DNA of 64,000 nt from Sepioteuthis lessoniana. Taxonomy: Eukaryota; Mollusca; Cephalopoda; Myopsida; Loliginidae. Both the position numbers and the translations under genes were made by a program. This document shows, piece after piece, positions 45,265 to 55,426 of this stretch; the stretch's first letter is position 1; every line of letters begins with the position of its first letter. The notes under the pieces were generated by a model. It did not search any database and was not told the origin of the DNA. It was given only the letters and a program-made list of their open reading frames with translations. The stretch is from positions 706,673 through 770,672 of the forward strand of contig CAUZXS010005791.1 of NCBI GenBank assembly GCA_963585895.1, written 5' to 3'.

Positions 45265-45560
45265 ATACAAGCATAGAAAGTAGATACTAGTTAATTCATA
45301 CATATAAAAAAACAACTTGAATGAAAAGGAATCACACCCCAGTCAAAACAATTGTCACTATAAAGTACTCTTCGCTGTAAATGCAAGAAGCACAGATGAC
45401 CCTAGACATTATTAGTCTCCTGAGTAAGACCACAATGTCCAAAATACATGTGGAACATGATTCGATTATATCAAGAATAAACTCAGAGTACCACATTCAA
45501 ATTCATTTGCAGAATTATTCACTTTTAAATGAATACATTCCTCTGAAACACCAAAAACTT
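45265..45560 (+). repeat. PLE-type end repeat, family C
   Basis: Matches 41,850-42,130 and 46,640-46,800. It lies between an (AC)n run at 45,245-45,265 and an (AT)n run at 45,565-45,595. Confidence 0.65.
45411..45470 (+). ncRNA. Hammerhead-like motif, family C
   Basis: Plus strand: CUGAGUA (45,420-45,426; consensus CUGANGA), stem II GAC-CACAAU-GUC, then CAAAA in place of CGAAA. Stem III is strong: AAU-CAUGU-GGA-ACAUG-AUU with one bulged A, followed by C, giving an AUU|C-type NUH site. Stem I is weak. Copies at 46,675-46,730 (stem II GGACC-ACAA-GGUCU) and 42,008-42,060 are more decayed. Confidence 0.55.
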
Positions 45561-45601
<41 letters not shown>

Positions 45602-45758
45602 ATATATTAAGTCCAAAATTCGACATATGGAATAATTCATATGTAGAATATATTCCAACAGAGTGCTCAGTGTATATATATTAAGATATAAAAATAAAAA
45701 ATACATATAAACTCACATCCAGAGCAATTATATCATTAATATCCAGGAAAACTCAATA

Positions 45759-45823
45759 GATACGCCATAATAAATTTATTTCAACAATTCATTCAGTATG
45801 AATTGCTTCCTCAGATGGTAAAC
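45759..45823 (-). ncRNA. Hammerhead ribozyme candidate with complete core
   Basis: Minus strand, 5' to 3': stem I strand CCAU; CUGAGGA (45,814-45,808, fits CUGANGA); stem II AGCAAUUCAU-ACUGA-AUGAAUUGUU, ten pairs with one G-U; GAAA (45,782-45,779); stem III AUAAA/UUUAU without loop; U at the cleavage position (triplet AUU, allowed by NUH); stem I strand AUGG, with G-U and A-U pairs beyond one mismatch. All core positions I can check are kept. Very short stem III is a known trait of hammerheads in Penelope-like elements, whose end repeats are the likely context. Self-cleavage is inferred, not shown. Confidence 0.7.
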
Positions 45824-45859
45824 AATTTCAATGGAGGAATACAGCTATTCTGGAGAAAG

Positions 45860-46615
45860 AAACTTTATCATAAATTAAATATTTAAATATTTATACTTAA
45901 AAGATTCATACAGAAAAATTTATATATAAATTCAGTTTACCCCAATAAATTATAATCCAGTTGTAATCCCATTCTAAAGGCCAGGGATACATGAAAATAA
46001 TAACCTGATAACATATTAGTCTTGGTTATTAATCCCCTATTTTTAAAAAAAATTCTCAGAATCTCCTCTCTAATTTGAGTATATAAATTTTGTATGCTTC
46101 TCCATTTATCAATTAAAGGCATAATTCAGTTAGATCTTTAAAAGTTCATATATTATGACTATAAGTAGTCTAATTTTAACTTTAAGGACAATGTCATACA
46201 ATACAGTATTTTTGTATATTATTATATTATTCTTCATATTAAAAAAAAGCTGTATATATTGTTAATTCCATTAGCCTTCCAATTTACTAATATCATAACC
46301 ATTTAGTCTAATATTAAAATCAAACATATCTTAGGACTGTATGTAGTTTAATTACTATTATAAATGGGATGTCGTAATTTTCTTTTGTTTATATTTTAAT
46401 CAATTAAGAGGCTCCTTATTAAGTTATATCCCTTTTGCTGATGGTCAAATTATTTTTTAATAAATTTCCATTTTACTTGTGGGTTAATCCACGGTCTTTT
46501 AGAGTTCAATAATAGGGGTGTTTTTTCTTTAGTAACAGATAAGTAAAAAATTACTTCTAATTATACTATCTAAGCTTCCAGTTAAGAGAGATATACTAAT
46601 ATATATCTTATCTTT
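45860..46615. other. No gene recognised
   Basis: Very A+T-rich. The minus-strand 61-codon frame at 45,937-46,122 (MPLIDKWRSIQNLYTQIREE) may be a scrap of an element, but I cannot place it. Confidence 0.4.
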
Positions 46616-46639
46616 AAGATATATATATATATATATATA

Positions 46640-46800
46640 AATTAAAAGTTTGAACTAGAAGCAACCTTTCGCATTATTTATCTTGTGAAGAGGACCACAA
46701 GGTCTAAAACTCATGTGGATGATAATCATATGAAAAAAACCTCAAGTACAACATGCAAATTATATTTGCCTTCTGTTCATTCAAAAAATATATATTTACA
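46640..46800 (+). repeat. PLE-type end repeat, family C, short copy
   Basis: Contains GAAGAGGACCACAAGGTCTA, AAACTCATGTGGATG and CATGCAAATTATATTTGCC. Includes a perfect GGACC/GGTC-type stem II remnant. Confidence 0.55.
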
Positions 46801-46929
46801 CTCATGTATATATATATATATATGTGTATGAGTATTTATATATTCATACATATATGCTCACACACATGCACACACACACACACATATATATATATATACT
46901 ATTTTTAGAATCTGCACAAATCACTGACC

Positions 46930-47400
46930 TGGTGGGGAACATATATATTAGATACCATGAGCAGGATTATTGACCCTGAGGAAATAGGCTTATAAGTGAT
47001 GATGGCCTTATTTTTATACCCGAGAGTAATGGCCCAAAAACATCAAGAATTCAAAAGAAAATTATAAGGGCCATAAATTATTGGGATTTAAAATTGAGAT
47101 AATGTCTTATCTAAAAGTAGGGGATTTCCTAAATATTACTTTTAACTTATCTGAAAATAGCTTTAAACCCTTCCATAAAGACACACAAACCCCCTCCTAC
47201 TTTGATGTTAATTCTAACCACCCTAGATCGATAATTAGACAAATCCCAAATATCATTGATATAAGAATTGATAGATTATCTTCAAATAAAAAATATTCTA
47301 TGAAAATATTAGGATATATGATGAGGGTCTTGAAAAAAGTGGAATTAAACAAAGATTAGAATACCTAGAAATTCCTTAAGATAATTTTGAGACTTGTTAC
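46930..47400 (+). mobile_element. Penelope-like RT C-terminal fragment
   Basis: The + strand reads SNGPKTSRIQKKIIRAINY and then a 92-codon frame from 47,081 with FKIEIMSYLKVGDFLNITFN, SFKPFHKDTQTPSYFDVNSN and HPRSIIRQIPNIIDIRIDRL. In PLEs this block follows the RT (FLDVTFNL, YRKPNxxPLYINxxSNHP, xxIKQIPxxINxRIxxLS). It is a fragment; no GIY-YIG follows directly. Confidence 0.7.
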
Positions 47401-47459
47401 ACTGAAAACAGTGACAATAAAAATGTTAACAACAACAATAATAATAATATGCAACTGAA

Positions 47460-48435
47460 CTACATTCTCAGAAAATGTACAGCCGGATACAAACTTAGTA
47501 GATCGCAGGAATAGATCAATCACCTAATGTACATAGACAATATCAAACTATTTGCAAAAAATGAAAAAGAACTGGAAACTCTAATACACACAGTTAAAAT
47601 ATACAGTCAGGACATAGGAATGGAATTTGGCATAGAAAAATGTGCCATGCTTGTAATGAATTGTGGCAAACAAAATCTGACTGACAGAATAGAACGACCA
47701 AATCAACAAAAGATTAGAACACTCGGAGAAAAGGAAACCTACAAATACTTGGGCATCTTGGAGGCTGACACCATTAAACAAGTGGAAATGAAAGACGAAA
47801 TTCAAAAATAATATCTCAGGAGAACTAAAAAGCTACTCAAGACAAAACTATCTTGCAGAAGCCTTGTTAGATATTTGGGACCCTTTTTGAAGTGGACAAA
47901 AGAGCAAGAAAACTAATGACCATACATAAGGCATTACATCCCAGAGATGATGTTGACAGATTATTTGTATCAAGAAAGGAGGGAGGAAGCAGACTTGCCA
48001 GCATTAAAGACAGTGTTGATGCATCGATACAACTTCTTGAGGACTACATAGAAAAACACAAAGGAGGACTGATTACAGCCACCAGGAATGATACTGACAA
48101 CATGATGACCAACAGAATGGCAATAACTAGGAAACAAAAATGGGAATAAAAACAACTCTATGGGCACTTTAAACAACTAATAAACAACATCTCACATGAG
48201 AAAACCTGGATGTGGCTAAGAAAAGGAAACTTTAAGAGAGAAACAGAATCTCTTCTAATAGCAGCACTAAACAACGCCATAAGAACCAATCATATCAAAG
48301 CGAGAATAGATAAGACACAACAAAATATCAAATGTAGGTTATGTGGTGATCGAGATGAAACCATCAATCACATAATAAGCGAATGCAGCAATTTAGCTCA
48401 AAAGGAGTATAAGACAAGACATGACAGGGTGAGCA
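47460..48435 (+). mobile_element. LINE-B coding fragment
   Basis: Starts at the RT motif C neighbourhood: MYIDNIKLFAKNEKELETLI (YxDD is YIDN), continues EFGIEKCAMLVMNCGKQN and EKETYKYLGILEAD, then after frame changes MDKRARKLMTIHKALHPRDD and VDRLFVSRKEGGSRLASIKD, and ends with WLRKGNFKRETESLLIAALN and the zinc-knuckle-like CRLCGDRDETINHIISECSN. It is truncated at both ends. The two conserved Cys-rich segments mark it as the same family as 39,880-40,735. Confidence 0.85.
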
Positions 48436-48689
48436 AGGTATATTTATATCCATATATTCACACACACACACCCACATATATATATGAAGATCTTGTGGTA
48501 GGTACACAATTTAAATATTGTTTTTAAAAGTGTGTTCATAATATGAAATTTTGAAAATGATTAAGATATTTTAAAATTCTAAAAAAGGGGACCCTTTGTT
48601 TTGTTCACTTCTCTTCAAAGAATTACGTCTGTGACAACAAGGTTTACATTGTAAAATTACCTGAAAATGTCTTCAAATATCATTGAATA

Positions 48690-49425
48690 AATTTATTCTA
48701 TGAAATAACCTTTAGCTTTAATAATGGCTTCCAGATGATTTGGAATATCTTTAAAACTTTCCCAACTGTCTCTTCATTTAAGTTGGTAAATACTGCTTTT
48801 ATTTTTGCCCTCAGTTCATTTTTGGTGTAGCATGGAGTTTTGTTGGTCTCTGGGTCAACCATACTCACTCATAATCATTGGGATTGCAATCTGGGGAGTT
48901 AAGCAGCCAGATGTTAGGGGTGATGCAGTCATGAACACTTTCACACATTACTTGGTTCTCCTACTGTATTACCTGACACAGAAAACTTTTGCCTGATGTA
49001 GAGTCTTTCAGCTACCACCCTTGTAATTCAGTCTACCTCTACATCCTCCAGATGCTTTATGTAGGCCCCTGTGATGAGTGTGTGGCAATGTGGTAAGATG
49101 AATTGAGGCATAATGTCACCAGTGATAGTGAACATTCCCAAACACCATGATGTGAACTTTGTATTTGGTTTTAATTAATATGAATATGTCCTCAAATTGA
49201 CACCCAAATATTGAGAATCTTTATATTGTAGCTTCTGGCATGTTGTGGAGGACAGCACACCATTTCCAAATTTCTGGTGGAGTAAATTGTCTTGGGGTGC
49301 TTTTTCTCACTGACAATACCCAACTGACTCTACTTTGTGGCATATTTGGAAAAAAAACCTGAAACAAATTAAGTGTATGGTATGAAATTAATAATTTAGA
49401 TTGTTGCCAATTTACCATTGCACTG
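48690..49425 (-). mobile_element. Mariner (maT-like) relative of the 8.2-kb element
   Basis: The minus strand parallels the 8,233-12,096 element: GATTGCAATCTGGGGAGTTA, GATGTTAGGGGTGATGCAGT, CACCATGATGTGAACTTTGT and the final block TTGCCAATTTACCATTGCAC that resembles its right end. The middle of the transposase is partly missing and stops are present. The left end is unclear. Confidence 0.7.
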
Positions 49426-49538
49426 TGTGAGTGTATGTGTATGTATATGTATATTTGTGTGTGTCTTTTTATGTATATATATATATATATATATATGATA
49501 AGAATTAGTGGAAAAGTGGATAAATCAGACACAATGGG

Positions 49539-49584
49539 TTTAGTGATATTTTGTTCTTTATTCACAGAACATCTTCAGACTAAA
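49539..49584 (-). ncRNA. Hammerhead-like motif, family E, arm 1
   Basis: Minus strand: stem I UUUAGU paired with ACUAAA (6 of 6), CUGAAGA (fits CUGANGA), stem II GUUCU/AGAAC, CAAAA in place of CGAAA, a minimal stem III AUAU and then C, an AUC-type... NUH site. Only the G of GAAA is changed. Confidence 0.6.
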
Positions 49585-49935
49585 TATTTTTTTAAGTTTT
49601 TTTACATTTTATCAATTGAGGAAATAGATAAAATAAAGATATAAAGTGGGGGTGGGGGAAGGGTCTAAATGGAGAGAAAGAGTCTAAAAACTCTTTTTTT
49701 TTCTCACTTAAATTAATCCATCTCTAATTGATCAAATTTCTGATGAAACCTGATACATCTGACTCCACATAGCTACCACCCTATACCCAGATAGTCATAA
49801 TTAAAACCAATAATCCCTACAACTATCACTTAAACCCATATTGACTTTCCTCCCTATTATTCCCATATCTACCCTTTTCCTCCCTTATTCTATCTATTTC
49901 CTCTATTGATAAAATGTTGAAAAACTGAAAAAAAA

Positions 49936-49982
49936 TTTAGGCTGAAGAATTTCTGTGAATAAAGAACAAAATATCACTAAGC
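49936..49982 (+). ncRNA. Hammerhead-like motif, family E, arm 2
   Basis: Plus strand: UUUAGG, CUGAAGA, UUUCU/AGAAC arms, CAAAA, AUAUC, ACUAAG. The layout is the same as arm 1 with weaker stem I and stem II. Confidence 0.55.
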
Positions 49983-50081
49983 CTGTTGTAAGTGTCTGAG
50001 ATCCACTTTTTCCACTTATTTTTATCATCTTGTCAGATTCATCAAAATCTACTTGTTCACCACACACACATACATATATAT

Positions 50082-50270
50082 AGAAAAGGTAAAATGGAAG
50101 AAAAATATGTTTGATTTTTTTTTTATTTACCAACACATTTTGACTTCAATCTTTTTTTCATTGCAAAAATCTTTTGTGAAAATTATTTTTGAATGAGAAA
50201 TAATTATGATAGATAAATTTTGATTCAATTAGAAATCTTCATCAGGGCTTGTAGATCTTGCTATGTAAAA
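50082..50270 (-). repeat. PLE-type end repeat, family F
   Basis: Near-identical partner of 42,172-42,362. It lies at the 3' side of the PLE coding remnant (50,290-51,925, minus strand), which ties family F to that element. A CUGAUGA box lies at 50,239-50,245 on the minus strand. Confidence 0.7.
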
Positions 50271-50289
50271 AAAAAACAAATCAATACTG

Positions 50290-51925
50290 GTTGATATGTT
50301 CAAATTGCATCATGTCATGTGATGAAATTTTTTGAAAAAGTAATTAGCATTTTGTAGTTTGAGAAATGGATTTGTGATGTTTTATTGCTTTGAATGTTTA
50401 GAAAAAGGGGAACTAACCTTTAGTATTTATTTTTAATTCTTTTAGTATTATTTTTCCTTTAGATAGTGATATTTTGAAAAGACCTTCTCTTTGTAGTGTG
50501 CTATAGAATATGCTTCAATTATTCTTCTTTTATTTTTGTCATAAATGAAAGCAAATATGGCAGAATTTTGAAAGTCAAAAGTGTGGTGAGTTAAAATATT
50601 ATGAGAAACTAAAGAATTTGTTGTATTACCAGTTTTAAAATCTTATGTTCATAGATTCTTTTGTTTAAATTTCTGCCTGTTTCTCCAATGTAAAATTTAT
50701 TGCAATTTTGGCAGTGGATTTTGTAAACACCTGCATTGGACAGGGAATCTGTGTTTTTTTGGAGTTGTTCTTTACTATTTGTTTTATTGTTTTTATAGTG
50801 TGGGTAGTGGTTTTTGGCCTAAGTGATTTAAGTTTTTTTTTCAATGAGGGTGGTTGTGAGATTTTGGGGTAAAATTATGAGTCTCTTTATAGGGTTGGTA
50901 TTTTGTTAGGCTTATTTTTATTCATATTATGGGATGTATGTTTGTGGATATTTATGGGTTTTGATTTGTCACAGTGAATGAAAGATTCAGGATACTGTAG
51001 TTTGGAAAAAAGTTATGGTAAACTTTGAATTCTAATTTATTGTTGTTGTTTATTAGTAAGATACCCAGGAAAGGTAAGGAATTATTTTTCTCAAGTTGGT
51101 ATGTGAAATTATTGCTTGGTTCAACTTGGTTGAGTTTTTGAATGATTTGAGGAATATTATGTTTTTTGGGATGAATGATTAAAATGTCATTGATGTATCT
51201 AAAGTATCGGATAACATTCGGTAGGATGTGTTTGAAAGGTTGGGATTACAAAAATTCTTGGTAAAGGCAAGCTAGAACACCACTTAAAGGAGATTTTTAT
51301 GGTAATCTATGGTGTCTAAGATGGCAGTTCCTCCACCTTTATCACGGGTTGTTATAATGATGTTTTTGTTTTTGGCTACTTTGTAAGGGCTGTCATGTAT
51401 CTTCTTGGTAGATTTTGTGTTGGTGTGTGGTGGTTTGTGATGGATGCAATTAAGCCTTGTATGAATCCTCTGTTGAAATCTGAGTCAGTGTGTCTGTAGA
51501 TTGTGTTTACGATTTCAAGTAGTTTATGTCTTTTGCGTAATCCTGTTGCAAATCTTAGTCCGAATTTTAGGGCTTCTAATTCATAATGTTTTAAATGTGT
51601 TGTGGAAAGGTTTAGTATAAGATCGGTGTGTCCAATATCTTTCCATCTGCTATTCTTGCATAGGGATAGTAATTTGTTTTTTAGTTTGGATATGTGTATA
51701 TTGTTTATATGTCAAATATCTTTTCTCAATTTTTTGGCTGTCCTCTGTATCATTTCCTAGTTTTTTTGCTTCTTTGAAGGTAGAAATCTCTAGAAATCTA
51801 AGGTTATTTATAGATGACTTCATGAAGGATGTGATGTAGTCTGGAAAGATGTGTTGGGAGTATCTATGGAGTTTTGGTGTGCTATTGGGGATGACTTTTT
51901 CTTATAGGCAGAAAGTCCCTTTTGT
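50290..51925 (-). mobile_element. Penelope-like element with RT and GIY-YIG remnants
   Basis: Minus strand, from right to left: a piece reading HILPNVIRYFRYINDILIIH at about 51,225-51,160 (RT catalytic YxDD-type region, here YIND), then at about 50,745-50,640 SNAGVYKIHCQNCNKFYIGE and TGRNLNKRIYEHK, a textbook GIY-YIG endonuclease motif pair (GVYKI ... YIGET). The order RT then GIY-YIG is diagnostic for PLEs. Frames are interrupted, so it is not active. The family F end repeat follows. Confidence 0.8.
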
Positions 51926-51929
51926 TTTT

Positions 51930-52122
51930 AGCTGAGTGAGGCTGTTTGTCTTTCACTTCATGTTAATGCCCTTAGAAAAAGCAATGAATTTATGCCTTCT
52001 TCCCCAGGTAGGGATAAATTGGGTTCTTTAGCCTTGGTAAGGTAACAAATTTAGGTATACATCACTTAAATTTTGACTTTATATCACATCTTGTTTGTCG
52101 TAGAGGTGTTGGGTAAATACAT
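51930..52122 (+). repeat. SINE2 body
   Basis: Contains GGCTGTTTGTCTTTCACTTC, AATGCCCTTAGAAAAAGCAA, GGGTTCTTTAGCCTTGGTAA and AGGTGTTGGGTAAATAC. Confidence 0.8.
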
Positions 52123-52124
52123 GC

Positions 52125-52675
52125 TAATATTTTCATTGAGTGCAATCTTTTTTATTGAATTAACAATAAATTTCAATGTAACATATAATATAGATGAATT
52201 TGCTGATATATACAGTTCAAGTCTGACTGGAAACTCTCATCTTATGGCTTTGTACCTGGCTACTAATTAAAGCTTGTTAAATAATAATTCAACTCATTAT
52301 TGCAAATTCAATTATGGTTGTTCAAGTAGGAAATACAATTTTACACAGGATTGTTTTTCTATTAACTAATATGACTCAATAAAAATATTACAAAAAGAAG
52401 TATTTATAGTCCTGTCTTATTTGAATTCTTGAAAAAATTCCATAGGAAAAAATAAATAAACATGTTCTCAGTTGCTGTATAAAATGTGAACAGATTTCGA
52501 ATATCCAACTAGTTTTCATGGAAAATATATTGAAAAGTATATGTTACAGGATGAATACAATACATACAGTCAGTATCATATTTTTAGTGATATATATGAT
52601 CATTAAGTATTACTAAAGGGCTCATGTATCATTGTAGAAAAAGAATGAAATTCAAATTTTGGATAACACTGTTTG
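52125..52675. other. No gene recognised
   Basis: A+T-rich; no repeat or exon recognised. Confidence 0.5.
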
Positions 52676-52678
52676 CAT

Positions 52679-54395
52679 TTTCATCATCATATCGTGCTGG
52701 CAGCACGGATATCCCTGACCCTCTCTCGCCACTCCTCCCTATCGTTCATCGCCCTAGGCAGGTCTTCAGGACAACAACCTGTATCCTCACATAGCTGCTG
52801 AATGTACGTTCGTGCTGGTCGTCCTGCTTTTGCGCGGCCGTGTGTGGGGATCCATAAGAGTACATCTCTTATGAGTTCATCTCTGCTTCTCCAGCAATGT
52901 CCTGCATGTCTGGTTCGCCTAACTTGAATAGTTTTCGTGATAGGGGGCAGGTGGCCGTACAGTTGGTGTCTTGTGGGGTGTTGCTGCCAGGACTTGTTGA
53001 GGATTGCACGCAGCATTCTTGTGTAATTGCCATCTAGTTTCTTCTCCAGCCGTTTTGTTAGCGTCCATGTAGTGCATCCATATAGCAGTATCGATGTGAC
53101 CGCTGCCTGGAAGAAACTGCGTTTCATTTTATCGGTTAGGTCTGATTTCCATATAGTCGATAGCCTATTGATAGCTGTCCATGCTTTCGTTAACCTCGTT
53201 TCGATGTCCTTTTCGGTTGATTCGACGCTGCTTCCTAGGTACGTGAATTTGTCTACTAGTTTAAGAGGGGTTCCTTTTAGAGTGGAGATGTCCCCCGTTT
53301 GGTTATAGCACATATATTCCGTTTTGTGTGCATTAACATGGAGGCCTATGCTTGCTGATGCTCGTTCCAAACTATGCAGAAGTGTTTCGGCTTGGTCAGG
53401 TGTATTTGCCAGTATCGCTATGTCATCGGCGTAGTCGGCGTCGGTAATTGTTGTTGCGGGGTATCTTCTGCTTCTTTTCTTCGTCAGTTCGAAGCCATTC
53501 TCTTTGATTTTGTCAATCGATGTTCTAAGTACGTAGTCTAGACAAATGATAAAGAGATACAGAGCCAGCGTGTCCCCTTGTAGTACTCCTGCTACAATGT
53601 CGAAGTATTCTGTGTCTCCATCTGGTGATCGTACTTTTACTTTAGTGTTTCTATAGAGAATCGTTATTGCCGCTACGGTTTCTTTAGGTATGCCGTACGC
53701 TAGTAGGATTTGTTCCATCTTTCCTCTGTGAATGGAGTCGAAAGCCTTGGTAAAGTCGACAAATATTAATGTCGCTTGTAGGTTCTTTGCCCGTACACCT
53801 TCAAGGATTCTGTGGATGGTTAATATTTGTGAAGTCGTAGATCTATTTCTTCGGAAGCCATTTTGGTTTTTTCTAAGTATGTTGTCGATTTTGGGTTCTA
53901 TTCGGTTTCGTAGTAGGGTATTGTAGATTTTGGCAGCTATGGATGTAAGTGTTATGCCTCGGTAGTTTTTGGCTAATCCGAGGTCCCCCTTTTTAGGAAA
54001 GGGGAGTATGCATCCCTTCGTCCATCTATCTATCGGATTTTGATTGTATACTGCGTTGCAGTGTCGGAGCAGTATGTCGTCGAATTGTCTGGTCTTCCAT
54101 ACTTCCGGGGGAATTTCGTCCAGCCCTGCAGCTTTCCTATTTCTAATTTTTCTGAGAACCGAGTCGAGTTCTTCTTGTGTGAACGGTCCAAGTTTAATGT
54201 CTAATTGTTTGCTAATTATTCTGGTGATTGGTTCATGCGTTATTTTTGGTGGGTTTCCAAGTAAGTTTTCGAAGTGCTGTTTCCACAGTTTTATTCTTTC
54301 TTGTTGGTTTGCAGCTTTAAGTTTTGCTTTGGCTGTGTTCTTTCTTCTGCTCACTTCGTTTATTGTTTGCCAGGCAATTCTAGATTGTCTATCTT
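52679..54395 (-). mobile_element. LINE-A copy with long open RT frame
   Basis: Minus strand, open from about 54,395 to 52,687. The first Met at 54,354 gives 555 residues, but upstream codons (DRQSRIAWQTINEVSRRK) are also in frame, so the copy is 5' truncated inside the ORF and that Met is not the true start. RT motifs in order: NYRGITLTS (about residue 130), FVDFTKAFDSI (motif A, Asp), GVLQGDTLALYLFI (motif B), YADDIAILAN (motif C, both Asp present). The C-terminal part has YGCTTWTLTKRLEKKLDGNY, then RRTRHAGHCWR and HGRAKAGRP. A short ATG ATG tail follows at 52,685-52,679. The upstream AP endonuclease is missing. The lack of stops marks it as the youngest LINE-A here. The clade is RTE-group by motif pattern. 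Confidence 0.92.
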
Positions 54396-54510
54396 TATTA
54401 AACTATCTCTTCCATCAACTGTTATGGGTAAAACTGGGCCTTCTAGCATTGAAAGGTCAAACTAGTCAAGTAGAAGGAAAACTTTGAAATCAACCCCCTT
54501 ACCAGACTGG
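54395..54510 (+). repeat. SINE2 fragment
   Basis: TGGGTAAAACTGGGCCTTCT, AAACTAGTC, AAGGAAAACTTTGAAATCAA parallel the middle of SINE2. The truncated LINE-A ends exactly at its border, so the LINE inserted into or next to this SINE. Confidence 0.55.
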
Positions 54511-54571
54511 CAAGGTAACTTGTTATAGCAGATTGGCAAAATAGAAGCTTGGGTACCGTAGTTATTTAGTA

Positions 54572-54690
54572 AGCTTAGCTTAGTCACAGCACAAGGCCAG
54601 AACTATGGTGCATCTAGTAAAAATCAAACTCACTAACAATAGTCTGCTAATACAGCTTGCTCATCATTACACCAGATAAGTTGCCCAGCT
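54572..54690 (-). repeat. SINE3, tRNA-derived
   Basis: Matches 2,826-2,935: TTAGTCACAGCACAAGGCC, AAATCAAACTCACTAAC, ATCATTACACCAGATAAG and TTGCC. Confidence 0.6.
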
Positions 54691-54691
54691 T

Positions 54692-55260
54692 GGGTCCCAT
54701 AAGCAATACAATATTGTGTTCAACCTCATTTTGAAAACTCTTTTGGAAACACTCAAATCAAGTTGTATAGCAACTGTTTCTTTCTCTTTGACCACACTTC
54801 AAGGAAGAAATGCTATATAGGAAACAGGTGAGTTTCCATACAATACTACTCAGGCCTGTGCCAACATCTAGATCCATAATCTCAAGATGATATAACATAA
54901 GTATTACTAATACAGTGTCATTAATTTTTGTTTGTATTTCTAACAAGAAATTATCATTACAACACTGAATAATATAGTTTAAATCATTACTAAAATTTTA
55001 TTTTGATACTGTCAGATCTTATTTCTTGTAAGATAAATAAATGAAAAATAAATAAAAACTTTATATCTACAAATATGTGCTCAGTTTAAGTTAGTCTGAC
55101 ACAACACTAAATCAGAAGAAATAAGGAGATAAATGTGTTGCAAGGTAGAGGAGGGAGCCATCTGCCTTAAAATATTCATTTTAAATGTTGGTTTTTACTG
55201 GCTAAGTAGAAAAAATGAAATAATAATCAGGGTTCTCATACTATCTAGTAAATTTGAATT
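54692..55260. other. No gene recognised
   Basis: A+T-rich unassigned sequence up to the copia fossil. Confidence 0.5.
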
Positions 55261-55265
55261 CAGTT

Positions 55266-55426
55266 TGTTGGAAGTCTGATAGCTCTTACTATTATCTTCC
55301 CTTTTTTAATCCCATACGCCCTTAATAAAGTTTTCTCCTCTCTTCATGACACATGTGTCTTGCTTTTCTCTTTTCAATTCTGTCAATTCCTAATCCTTTT
55401 TCCACAATAAAATGCCAACTTTAACA
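55266..55426 (+). repeat. Left LTR of the copia fossil
   Basis: 161 bp; contains CTTAATAAAG, a possible polyadenylation signal conserved in the right LTR. Confidence 0.85.

Larger units (their letters stand above)
49494..50070. repeat. Inverted pair of family E PLE-type repeats
   Basis: Arm 1 (49,494-49,650) and arm 2 (49,895-50,070) are inverted copies about 245 bp apart. Shared, in opposite orientation: GATAAAATG, GAATAAAGAACAAAATATCACTAA in parts, and GATAAAAATAAGTGG-type ends. Each arm holds a hammerhead-like motif. Confidence 0.75.
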
